From Clostridia bacterium (GTDB lineage: Bacteria; Bacillota; Clostridia; Christensenellales; Aristaeellaceae): a stretch of DNA of 32,058 bases. The position numbers were made by a program, and so were the translations under genes. The notes beneath the pieces were generated by a model. The model was given only the letters and a program-made list of their open reading frames with translations. It made no database searches and was not told the origin of the DNA. Where the stretch lies: positions 1-32,058 of the forward strand of contig JAFTPN010000004.1 in NCBI GenBank assembly GCA_017463245.1. The letters run 5' to 3'. Shown here in pieces: positions 14,968 through 22,246 of this stretch (position 1 is its first letter; each line of letters opens with the position of its first letter).

Positions 14968-16437
14968 TTATCCTAATTCAATCGCATCCCTTGTACACAC
15001 ATTGTCCAGAAACACCGCATCGTGCTCCACCAGCAACAGCGTGGGCTGGCTTTGCTCAATGGGGGCTACCACCTGCTTGCGGCTGTACACGTCGATGTAG
15101 TTCAGCGGCTCGTCCCACACATAGAGGTGGGCGGGGATGCACAGGCTCCTGGCCAGCAGGAGCTTTTTCTTTTGTCCCTGGCTCATGGCGTGGATGGGCT
15201 GATCGAACAGCTCCCGGCCAAAGTCCATGTTGCGCAGAATGGCCTTGAACAGGGTCTCGTCCACGCCGCTTTGCTGGATGAAGCTGCGCATATCGCCCCG
15301 GAGGAAGTCCGTTTCCTGGGGCACATAGGAGATGACCAGGTTGCTGGCGATGGTCACCTTGCCATCAAGTGCGCCGCCCTGGCCGCACAGCGCCTTGAGG
15401 ATGCTGCTCTTGCCCGCGCCGTTGCGCCCGGTGAGCGCCACCCTGTCCCCCTGGCGCAGCTGGAAGGTGATGCCCTCCGCCACGGTGCGTTCGCCGTAGC
15501 GCACCCGGCCGTCCTGCACGTCGATCAGCACGGATTTGGGGTGGAGCAGGTTGGTGAGTTTCAGCTCGCCCACCTTTTCCACGTTGTGCAGCAGGCTGCT
15601 CTTTTCCTCAATGGCGCGCTCCTGGCGGGCACGTGTTGCCATAGAGCGCGCCATCATTTTGGCGGCCTTGTGGCCGATGGCTCCGCGGTCACAAGGGCCA
15701 AAACCGATTTTGGTGGCTTCAACACGGTCACTCCATTCTGATGTGCGCCGGGCTGCTTCCTCCAAGCGCCGTATGTCTTTTTTCAAGCCTTCGTTCCGCG
15801 CCTGCTCGTATTCATTCTGCTGGGTCAGGCGCTCCTCCCAGGTGTCGTAATTGCCCTGCATCACCCAGATGTCTGATTTGTTCAGGCTCAGCACATGGTC
15901 GATGCAGCGGTTGAGGAAGGCACGGTCGTGGCTCACCAGCAGAAAGCCGTCCTTGCGGCGCAGGTAGTCGGCCACCAGCTCGCGGCCATGGGCGTCCAGG
16001 TGATTGGTGGGTTCGTCGATGAGGGGATATACATCCTCCCGTGAAAACAGCGCCGCCAGCAAGGCCTTGGTCTGCTCGCCACGGCTCAGGGTGGCAAAGG
16101 GGCGGTAGAGGGCATCCTCGGTGAGCTGCAGCAGGCTGCACTCCCGGATGAGCTGCCAGTCCTCGGCCTGAGGGGCGGCGGCTTGCATCACGAAAAGGGT
16201 CAGCTGCTGCGGGTCATCCACCGTGAAGGGGAAGTACACCGGGGTCAGGGGCAGGTCGATGTGACCGGAATAGGCGTGCAGGCCTTGCATCAGCTTGAGC
16301 AGGGTGGTTTTGCCCCGGCCGTTGCGGGCGATGAGCCCCAGATGCCAGGAGGTATCCACGTGGAAGGAAACATGGTCGAATACGGGGGTATAGCTGCCCT
16401 CGTAGGTAAAGGAAAGGTCTCGTACATTCAGCTGCAT
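14968..16437 (-). CDS. Lsa-type ABC-F ribosomal protection protein
   Basis: 489 residues with two ATPase domains and no membrane segments, so not a transporter. NBD1 has ARNGRGKTT (Walker A, first Gly replaced by Ala), LSRGEQTKALLAALF (signature), LIDEPTNHLD and VSHD. NBD2 has GRNGAGKSS, MSQGQKKKLLLARSL, VWDEPLNYID and VEHD. The interdomain linker (about 195-290) carries GAIGHKAAKMMARS, typical of the Lsa/Vga branch, and DEPLNYID in NBD2 is also typical of it. Known members bind the ribosomal E site and dislodge lincosamides, streptogramin A and pleuromutilins. Actual resistance here is inferred; intrinsic chromosomal copies vary. GGAGG (16448-16452) lies 10 nt upstream. A long structured leader precedes it (16521-16591). 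Confidence 0.85.
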   Translation of the reverse strand: MQLNVRDLSFTYEGSYTPVFDHVSFHVDTSWHLGLIARNGRGKTTLLKLMQGLHAYSGHIDLPLTPVYFPFTVDDPQQLTLFVMQAAAPQAEDWQLIRECSLLQLTEDALYRPFATLSRGEQTKALLAALFSREDVYPLIDEPTNHLDAHGRELVADYLRRKDGFLLVSHDRAFLNRCIDHVLSLNKSDIWVMQGNYDTWEERLTQQNEYEQARNEGLKKDIRRLEEAARRTSEWSDRVEATKIGFGPCDRGAIGHKAAKMMARSMATRARQERAIEEKSSLLHNVEKVGELKLTNLLHPKSVLIDVQDGRVRYGERTVAEGITFQLRQGDRVALTGRNGAGKSSILKALCGQGGALDGKVTIASNLVISYVPQETDFLRGDMRSFIQQSGVDETLFKAILRNMDFGRELFDQPIHAMSQGQKKKLLLARSLCIPAHLYVWDEPLNYIDVYSRKQVVAPIEQSQPTLLLVEHDAVFLDNVCTRDAIELG

Positions 16438-16520
16438 GGGCGCAGCACCTCCAAAGATGGGTCACCGGCTGAAAGGGAAAAAACGCACAAAAATAGAGCT
16501 ACGCCTTGCGATGCAGCCAA

Positions 16521-16591
16521 ATTTTCTGCCCATGTGCCTCCGCAAACGGACGCACCTGTCCCCTTCATGCTTTGGGATCGTGGCAGAAAAT
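16521..16591 (-). promoter_or_regulatory. Structured 5' leader of the ABC-F gene (candidate attenuator)
   Basis: On the transcript, 10-bp perfect arms (16591-16582 with 16530-16521) enclose an inner 9-bp hairpin (16555-16547 with 16542-16534, one mismatch). T-runs follow about 30 nt later. A short frame, MLKELTLLMRI, runs 16626-16591 and its TGA ends exactly at the base of the stem. It contains AAGGAG (16620-16615), which could also serve a tiny M-R-I-stop frame at 16602-16591. Antibiotic-sensing leaders of this kind are known for ABC-F genes; regulation here is inferred. Confidence 0.45.
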
Positions 16592-16638
16592 CAGATGCGC
16601 ATCAGCAGGGTCAGCTCCTTCAACATCAAAGTGGTGCT

Positions 16639-16668
16639 ATTGTAGCACAAAGGGCGCAGGCTTGTCAA
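16639..16668 (-). promoter_or_regulatory. Predicted sigma-A promoter of the ABC-F gene, with dyad at the -10 box
   Basis: On the minus strand: TTGACA (16668-16663), 18-nt spacer, TACAAT (16644-16639). A dyad GTGCTA-TTG-TAGCAC (16634-16648) covers the -10 box and could be an operator. The leader to the ATG is about 195 nt. Confidence 0.75.
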
Positions 16669-16696
16669 TGCTGGAAGTGATTGCCAGCCCCCAAAC

Positions 16697-16725
16697 TTGA
16701 CACTCAACCATGCGAGTGGTATCAT
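16697..16725 (+). promoter_or_regulatory. Predicted sigma-A promoter of the sugar transferase operon
   Basis: TTGACA (16697-16702), 17-nt spacer, TATCAT (16720-16725). It is back to back with the ABC-F promoter; only 28 bp separate the two -35 boxes. Confidence 0.8.
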
Positions 16726-16738
16726 GTTATGAGGAAAT

Positions 16739-18178
16739 ATGTATGGAAAGGACGGTGCGATCGCTGGCATGAACAAGCTGCACAAGGCGTGGAAACGCCA
16801 CAAAACAGCCATTATGACAGGGCTGCTCCGTCTGTTTATCTACGGGGTGCTGGCGGCGCTGTTCTTTGGCTTCATGGCCATCAACAACTGGCAGATCCGC
16901 CACCTGAGCCGCACCCTGGCCACCATGCTGCTGACCTACGCCGCCATGATGCTGGCCATGCACGCCGTTTATGGCGGATACGCCGTGGGCAAAAAGAAGA
17001 GCAAGCCCATTATTTCCTCCATGAGCCTGGCCACCCTGGCCACCGATCTGGTGACCTATGTGCAGCTGCAGATCATGAACGTGAACGAGGAAATGAACCA
17101 CCGCCTGCTGCTGTTCGGCTCGGATTTTGCATGGCTGCTGCTGTGCATGCTGCTGCAGGTGGTGCTGATCATCTTCTGGGTGCGGCTGGGCAACAACTTC
17201 TATTTCACCATCAATCCCCCCAAGCGCAGCCTGGTGATCCTGGGCAACCTGGAGGAAAAGGTGCCGCTGTGCCGCAAGATCGGCGTATACAAGCTGCAAT
17301 GGAAGGTGCAGCGGGTGATGATGTGGAACGATCCCCGGGTGCTCAGCGCCATTCAGCAAACGGAATTGGTGTTCCTGGGCTCCCTGCCCACCCAGGCCAA
17401 GCTGGACATCCTGCGCATCTGCTATGAGCAGCACCGGGATGTGATCTGCAAGGCGCAGCTGCAGGACATCATGCTGTCCAACGCCACCCAGATCGTGGTG
17501 GACGATACCCCCTTCCTGGAAATGGCCTACGGCAAAATGACCCTGAGCCAGCGCATCATCAAGCGCCTGATGGACATTTTTGTTTCGGCGGTGGTGCTGC
17601 TGGTGCTCTCCCCCGTGCTGGCGGTGATCGCCATCTGCATCAAGCTGGAGGATGGCGGGCCGGTGCTGTTCCGGCAAAAGCGCATGACGGTGGCGGGCAA
17701 TGAGTTTGTGATCAACAAATTCCGCACCATGCGGGTGGAGGAAGAGCCTGACCATCCCCAGGTGTCTGCCAGCCGCGAGGACGACCGCATTACCAAGGTG
17801 GGTCAGGTGCTGCGCCGCTTCCGCCTGGACGAATTGCCCCAGTTCTGGAACATCCTCCTGGGGGACATGACCCTGGTGGGTCCCCGCCCGGAAATGCTGG
17901 AAAACGTGGAGAAATACAAGCTGGAGCTGCCTGCCTTTGCCTACCGTGAAAAGATGAAGGCTGGCCTCACCGGCTATGCGCAGATCGAAGGCCGCTACAA
18001 CACCACCCCCGAGGACAAGCTCATGCTTGACCTGATGTACATCGAAAGCTTCTCCATCTGGATGGACATCAAGCTGCTTTTCCGCACGGTGACGGTGTTC
18101 TTCAAGCGGGACAGCACCGAGGGCTTTGACACCAAGAACATCCAGGACGACACAAAGAAGCCGCCTCTGGGCGCGTAA
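16739..18178 (+). CDS. Polyprenyl-phosphate sugar-1-phosphate transferase (exopolysaccharide initiating enzyme)
   Basis: Up to 479 residues. The N-terminal third has about four membrane segments (GLLRLFIYGVLAALFFGFMA, TLATMLLTYAAMMLAMHAVY, WLLLCMLLQVVLIIFWV). A central soluble part follows. The C-terminal bacterial sugar transferase domain begins about residue 268: KRLMDIFVSAVVLLVLSP, GPVLFRQKRM, NKFRTMR, LRRFRLDELPQFWNIL and DMTLVGPRPE. Such enzymes move a sugar-1-phosphate from a nucleotide sugar to undecaprenyl phosphate, the first step of capsule or exopolysaccharide repeat synthesis. The start is uncertain: ATG 16739 has GAGG 4 nt upstream but lies only about 7 nt past the predicted transcript start; ATG 16769 (MNKLHKAWKR) is the alternative. 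It is 17 nt ahead of a nucleotidyltransferase gene in one operon. Confidence 0.88.
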   Translation: MYGKDGAIAGMNKLHKAWKRHKTAIMTGLLRLFIYGVLAALFFGFMAINNWQIRHLSRTLATMLLTYAAMMLAMHAVYGGYAVGKKKSKPIISSMSLATLATDLVTYVQLQIMNVNEEMNHRLLLFGSDFAWLLLCMLLQVVLIIFWVRLGNNFYFTINPPKRSLVILGNLEEKVPLCRKIGVYKLQWKVQRVMMWNDPRVLSAIQQTELVFLGSLPTQAKLDILRICYEQHRDVICKAQLQDIMLSNATQIVVDDTPFLEMAYGKMTLSQRIIKRLMDIFVSAVVLLVLSPVLAVIAICIKLEDGGPVLFRQKRMTVAGNEFVINKFRTMRVEEEPDHPQVSASREDDRITKVGQVLRRFRLDELPQFWNILLGDMTLVGPRPEMLENVEKYKLELPAFAYREKMKAGLTGYAQIEGRYNTTPEDKLMLDLMYIESFSIWMDIKLLFRTVTVFFKRDSTEGFDTKNIQDDTKKPPLGA

Positions 18179-18195
18179 AAAAGGAGGCTATCCCG

Positions 18196-19095
18196 ATGAA
18201 AACCACGCTTCTCATCATGGCCGCGGGTCTGGGTTCCCGCTACGGCGGCAACAAGCAGATCGACCGCATTGGCCCCAGCGGCGAGATCCTGATGGAGTAT
18301 TCCATCCACGATGCCATCGAGGCGGGCTTCAACAAGGTGGTCTTTGTGATCAAGCGCAGCATGGACGAGACCTTCCGGGAGCTGATCGGCAACAAGATCG
18401 CTCAGAAGGTGGAGGTGCATTACGCCTACCAGGAGTATGACTCCCTGCCCGGCGGCTTTGTGCCTCCGGCAGAGCGCACCAAGCCCTATGGCACGGTTCA
18501 CGCTGTGCTGGCGGCCAAGGATATCATCAGCGAGCCCTTTGCGGTGATCAATGCCGACGACTATTACGGCAAGGACGCCTTCCAGGCCATGGCGGGCTGC
18601 CTGCGCCGCATGGAAGGCAAGGCTGCCTCCATGGTGGCTTACTACCTGCGCAACACCGTTTCTGAAAACGGCCATGTGACCCGCGGCGTTTGCGAGACCG
18701 ACGCCCAGGGCAACCTGGTGAAGGTCACCGAGACCTACAAGATCATGCCCTTTGCCGATGGCACCATCCGCGACCTGGAGACCGACCCCAACGGCCGCAT
18801 CCTGGATCCCGATGCGCTGGTGAGCATGAACTTCTGGGGCTTCACCCCCTGGTACTTCCAGGCGGCGGAGGCTGACCTGGAGGCCTTCCTGAAAGCAGAG
18901 AACGGCGATCCCATGAAGAAGGAATACGCCCTGCCCACGCTGGTAGACAAGCTGATGAACCAGCAGGGTCTGAAGGTGGAGGTGCTTTCCACCAAGGCGG
19001 TGTGGTTCGGCGTGACCTACCGGGAGGACAAGGACTATGTGGCGGGCGAGCTGAAGAAGCTGCACGACTGTGGGGCTTATCCGGAAAAACTGTAA
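18196..19095 (+). CDS. Nucleotidyltransferase family protein, paralogue 2
   Basis: 299 residues. The signature LLIMAAGLGSRYGGNKQ lies at the start, with FAVINADDYYG in the middle. KPYGTVHAVL corresponds to KPWGTGHAVL in the copy at 5625-6548, with Gly replaced by Val. Shared blocks also include NGHV-TRGVCE, ALVSMN-WGFTP and FGVTYREDK. SD AAGGAGG (18181-18187) is 8 nt upstream, and it probably shares the transcript of the sugar transferase. Location suggests it makes an activated sugar (or similar phosphate-activated building block) for the same glycan; the substrate is unknown. A strong terminator follows. Confidence 0.85.
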   Translation: MKTTLLIMAAGLGSRYGGNKQIDRIGPSGEILMEYSIHDAIEAGFNKVVFVIKRSMDETFRELIGNKIAQKVEVHYAYQEYDSLPGGFVPPAERTKPYGTVHAVLAAKDIISEPFAVINADDYYGKDAFQAMAGCLRRMEGKAASMVAYYLRNTVSENGHVTRGVCETDAQGNLVKVTETYKIMPFADGTIRDLETDPNGRILDPDALVSMNFWGFTPWYFQAAEADLEAFLKAENGDPMKKEYALPTLVDKLMNQQGLKVEVLSTKAVWFGVTYREDKDYVAGELKKLHDCGAYPEKL

Positions 19096-19097
19096 TG

Positions 19098-19127
19098 AAA
19101 AAGGCGGCACGAGGGTGCCGCCTTTTT
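19098..19127 (+). terminator. Terminator of the sugar transferase operon
   Basis: AAAAAGGCGGCA (19098-19109), loop CGAGGG, TGCCGCCTTTTT (19116-19127): a 12-bp perfect stem ending in a T-run, 2 nt after the stop codon. Confidence 0.92.
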
Positions 19128-19227
19128 GAATGCGGAATGCGGAATTCGTAATTCGGAATTGAAAGTGTTGCACTAATAGGCCAGAACACAAACTAAATTC
19201 CGCATTCCGAATTCATAATTCCGAATT
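19128..19227. repeat. AATTC-rich inverted repeat block upstream of galE
   Basis: GGAATGCGGAATT (19134-19146) is repeated inverted at 19196-19208, and AATTCGGAATT (19150-19160) inverted at 19217-19227. Each half is itself built from near-repeats of GAATTCGG/GGAATGC. The central 35 bp is unrelated. It is A+T-richer than its surroundings and non-coding, and looks like a small inserted repeat. Confidence 0.7.
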
Positions 19228-19232
19228 AACTA

Positions 19233-19261
19233 TTGTCAATTCATCCGTTTTCCCGTAAAAT
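19233..19261 (+). promoter_or_regulatory. Predicted promoter of galE
   Basis: TTGTCA (19233-19238), 17-nt spacer, TAAAAT (19256-19261), placed directly after the AATTC repeat block. Confidence 0.7.
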
Positions 19262-19300
19262 GTATAAGGATATGTATGCCAATAAGGGAGGTTGTTTCCT

Positions 19301-20317
19301 ATGAATATTCTGCTGACTGGCGGCGCGGGCTTTATTGCCACCCATACCTGCGTGGAGCTGATCCAGGCGGGGCATGACGTGGTGGTGGTGGATAACTATG
19401 TCAACAGCCATCCGGTGGCGCTCAAGCGGGTGGAGGAGATCGTGGGCAAGTCCATCAAGGCCTACGAGGCGGACGTGTGCGACAAGGACGCCATGAACCG
19501 CATCTTTGACGAAAACAAGTTTGATGCCGTGATCCATTTCGCCGGCCTGAAGGCGGTGGGCGAGAGCGTGTCCATCCCCCTGCGGTACTACCGCAACAAC
19601 CTGGATTCCACCCTCACCCTGTGCGAGACCATGGCTGCCCATGACTGCAAGCGGCTGGTGTTCTCCTCCTCTGCCACGGTGTATGGCGTGCCGGACGAGG
19701 TTCCCCTGCGGGAGGATATGTTCTGCAAGGGCTGCACCAACCCCTATGGCTGGACGAAGTACATGATCGAGAAGATCCTTGAGGGCGTGGTGAATGCCGA
19801 TCCCGAATGGAGCGTGGTGCTGCTGCGCTACTTCAACCCCATCGGCGCTCACGAGTCCGGCCGCATTGGCGAGGATCCCAGCGGCATTCCCAACAACCTC
19901 ATGCCCTATATCACCAAGGTGGCTGCGGGTCAATTGAAGCAGCTGAGCGTGTTCGGCAACGACTACAACACCCCTGACGGCACCGGCGTGCGGGATTACA
20001 TCCATGTGGTGGACCTGGCCAAGGGTCACGTGGCGGCCTGCGATTATGCCGCCAAGACCAACGGCTGCGAGATCATCAACCTGGGCACTGGCGTGGGCTA
20101 CTCCGTGCTGGACATTGTGAATGCCTTTACCAGCGTGAACGACGTGCCCGTTCCCTATGTGATCGCCCCCCGCCGCCCCGGCGACATCGACGCCTGCTAT
20201 GCCGACCCGGCCAAGGCGGAGAAGCTCCTGGGCTGGAAGGCCGAGAAGTCGCTGGAGGATATGTGCCGGGATTCCTGGCGCTGGCAGAGCGCCAACCCCA
20301 AGGGCTACGCGGACTAA
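19301..20317 (+). CDS. galE: UDP-glucose 4-epimerase
   Basis: 338 residues, standard GalE length. The NAD-binding loop is LLTGGAGFIATHTCVEL; most GalE proteins have GYIGSHT, so the third glycine is Ala13 here. The active site is complete: Ser124 (FSSSATVYG), Tyr149 and Lys153 (NPYGWTKYMIEK). RYFNPIGAHESGRIGEDPSG and GTGVRDYIHVVDLAKGH are GalE-specific. It interconverts UDP-glucose and UDP-galactose (or the N-acetyl forms), supplying galactose units for surface glycans. ATG 19301 is chosen (GGGAGG 19286-19291, 9 nt) over an in-frame ATG at 19292 that follows the SD directly. It ends at a terminator. Confidence 0.95.
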   Translation: MNILLTGGAGFIATHTCVELIQAGHDVVVVDNYVNSHPVALKRVEEIVGKSIKAYEADVCDKDAMNRIFDENKFDAVIHFAGLKAVGESVSIPLRYYRNNLDSTLTLCETMAAHDCKRLVFSSSATVYGVPDEVPLREDMFCKGCTNPYGWTKYMIEKILEGVVNADPEWSVVLLRYFNPIGAHESGRIGEDPSGIPNNLMPYITKVAAGQLKQLSVFGNDYNTPDGTGVRDYIHVVDLAKGHVAACDYAAKTNGCEIINLGTGVGYSVLDIVNAFTSVNDVPVPYVIAPRRPGDIDACYADPAKAEKLLGWKAEKSLEDMCRDSWRWQSANPKGYAD

Positions 20318-20329
20318 AGAATCATACAT

Positions 20330-20359
20330 GGCGCGGAGAACTGTTTTCCGCGCCTTTTT
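20330..20359 (+). terminator. Terminator between galE and the tubulin-like gene
   Basis: An 11-bp stem (20330-20340 with 20344-20354, one G-T pair), 3-nt loop CTG, then TTTTT (20355-20359). Only 18 nt separate the T-run from the next start codon, and no promoter fits in between. Confidence 0.8.
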
Positions 20360-20377
20360 CACAGCGGAGGTGCAAGG

Positions 20378-22246
20378 ATGAAGCGCGTGATGGTGCTGTT
20401 TGGCGCTGCGGGCTGCGATGTGGCGCAGGCCGTGGTTTATGCTGCCTGCGCGGGCGCATGGTCGGGCGAAACGGATGTGCTGCTGGTGTGCAATGGCGCG
20501 GCGGCTCCGGCGGTGGAGCGCACCTCCCGCTTGTTTGAGCAGTACGAGCGCCTCCGTGCCCGCATGGAGCCGCTGCCCGGCGAGCGGCTGGGCTTCACCG
20601 CCTCCTTGCAGCTGCGCACCTGGCCGGAAAAGCTGCCCCAGTCCAGCCTGAACGCCTGGGCTGCCGAGGGCGACGATGCGCTGCTGCGGCAGGCTCTGTT
20701 CTCCGCGAAGGAGGCGGAGCAGCCGCTGGATGCCGACCTTTCTGGCTGCGATGGCGCAGCGCGGGCGCTGTTTGCCGCGCTGATGAAAACGGATGTGCCC
20801 CTGGCCGATTTGCCGGAGGATGCGCGCATTGTGCTATCCGGCAGCCTTTCCGACGGCTGGGGCGCGGCGGGCATGGATGCCTTTGCCCGCTGGCTGGCGC
20901 CCAGGCAGATGGCATCGGTGCTGCTCATGCCCTATGCGGGGCAGGACAGCCATGCCCACCAGCGGGCGGAAGCTGCGCTGAACGGCCTTGCCCATGGGGA
21001 GACCGTGTATGTGCTGGGCAGCAGCGAGAGCGACTGCGCCTCCGCGTCGCCGGATGCGGCCAACCTGGTGGCCTGGCTGGCAGCCTGCTGCGGGGACAGC
21101 TACTTCCGTGCAGAAACCCCCGCCACGGGGCTGATGACCTACCGGGTGGCCTCCGGCAAGCTGGGGTGGGAAAGCTTCCCCGGCGCCTATCGCGTGTGCT
21201 TCGGCAGCCTGATGAAGGCTGCTGCCGCCTTCCGCCTGACCTTCGGGCCGGTGATCCGCCGGGGGCTGCTTTCCCCCAAGTGGCTGAGAGATAAGATGAT
21301 CGGCTGGTACGCGGGGTATTTCCGCCAGGCGCAAAAGCTGGAGGAACCCCAGCGCCAGGCCATGCTGGCTGAACTGGACGACGTGATGGCGCTGCTTTGC
21401 GGCTACACCGCATGGATGGGCGAAATGCTGCGGAATATGCCGCCGCTGCTGCGCTCCACCAGCGCCATGGAGCAGGCCAGACAGGCCGCAGAGGACAACT
21501 ACCGGCAGTACATCGAGACCGCCGGACAGCTGGAAATGATGCTCCGGGAGGCGGAGAGCAACGGCCTCATGCAGGAGAAGACCGTCCACCGCCACGACCT
21601 GGAGGACAACGAAGCCGAGAAGATGCAGAAGGTCTTCCAGCAGATCGAGGCGCGCAAGCAGGCGCTGGCAGAAGCACAATTGCCGCTGAACCAGCGCATC
21701 GGCGGCGCGACGCAGCTATTGATGATGAAGGGGATCCAGCGGGAGCTGAAGGCGCGCTCCGAGGAGCTGCATGCCCAGGCTGCCGAGGCGGCACGGCGCA
21801 TTGAGGAGGCGGCGCGCATCGCCACCAGCGAGGAGCAGTACCGCATCGAGACCGCCCGCACCAAGCTCCAGCGCATGGAGCGCTATGTGGCGCAGGTGGA
21901 CGCCTGCATGCTCATTGCCCGCCTGGAGCGGGAAAAGGCCAAGAAGGCCGGTGTGCGGCGCAATCCGCCGGAGATCGCCATGGATGATACCATGCCGGAG
22001 AACAATCTCTTCGATCCCGCCGCCCTGGAAAAGCTGGCGGCGCTGCCCGCCCAGGAGGACAAGAACGCCAAGCGCCTCTGGGCTGAGGCGGAGGACGCCT
22101 GGACTGGCCTGCTGCTGCCGGTGAAGGGCAGCGAAAGCAGCCTGAACGAGCTTTCAGGCCGGATGAAGACCAAGGAAGAATACGCATCCCCGGTGGCGGC
22201 GCTGCTGCGTGATGTGATGCTGACGGTGGCAAAGGAGGTGCGGTGA
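20378..22246 (+). CDS. Uncharacterised protein, candidate tubulin/FtsZ-like N-domain plus coiled coil
   Basis: 622 residues; I recognise no named family. The first strand and loop MVLFGAAGCDVAQAVVYAAC has the look of a nucleotide-binding Rossmann-like start. At about 150-190 a strand (RIVLSGSL) runs into SDGWGAAGM, a helix, and a strand (SVLLMPYA). This copies the order strand / glycine loop GGTG-x-G / helix / strand of tubulin and FtsZ, with the loop degenerate. Residues about 360-525 are charged and helical with heptad-like spacing (QLEMMLREAE, KMQKVFQQIEARKQALAEA, ARRIEEAARIATSEEQYRIE), probably coiled coil. There are no membrane segments or signal peptide. SD GGAGG (20366-20370) is 7 nt upstream. 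The stop overlaps the next start as TGATG. The tubulin relationship is inference. Confidence 0.6.
   Translation: MKRVMVLFGAAGCDVAQAVVYAACAGAWSGETDVLLVCNGAAAPAVERTSRLFEQYERLRARMEPLPGERLGFTASLQLRTWPEKLPQSSLNAWAAEGDDALLRQALFSAKEAEQPLDADLSGCDGAARALFAALMKTDVPLADLPEDARIVLSGSLSDGWGAAGMDAFARWLAPRQMASVLLMPYAGQDSHAHQRAEAALNGLAHGETVYVLGSSESDCASASPDAANLVAWLAACCGDSYFRAETPATGLMTYRVASGKLGWESFPGAYRVCFGSLMKAAAAFRLTFGPVIRRGLLSPKWLRDKMIGWYAGYFRQAQKLEEPQRQAMLAELDDVMALLCGYTAWMGEMLRNMPPLLRSTSAMEQARQAAEDNYRQYIETAGQLEMMLREAESNGLMQEKTVHRHDLEDNEAEKMQKVFQQIEARKQALAEAQLPLNQRIGGATQLLMMKGIQRELKARSEELHAQAAEAARRIEEAARIATSEEQYRIETARTKLQRMERYVAQVDACMLIARLEREKAKKAGVRRNPPEIAMDDTMPENNLFDPAALEKLAALPAQEDKNAKRLWAEAEDAWTGLLLPVKGSESSLNELSGRMKTKEEYASPVAALLRDVMLTVAKEVR

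Noticed and set aside
14968-16437. Reading the ABC protein as a drug-efflux transporter
   Set aside because: It has two ATPase domains and no membrane segments, no permease gene is adjacent, and the Lsa/Vga linker motif marks an ABC-F translation factor.
16591-16626. MLKELTLLMRI as a confident leader peptide
   Set aside because: Its ATG would lie only about 6 nt after the predicted transcript start with no ribosome site, so it is kept only as a possibility within the leader.
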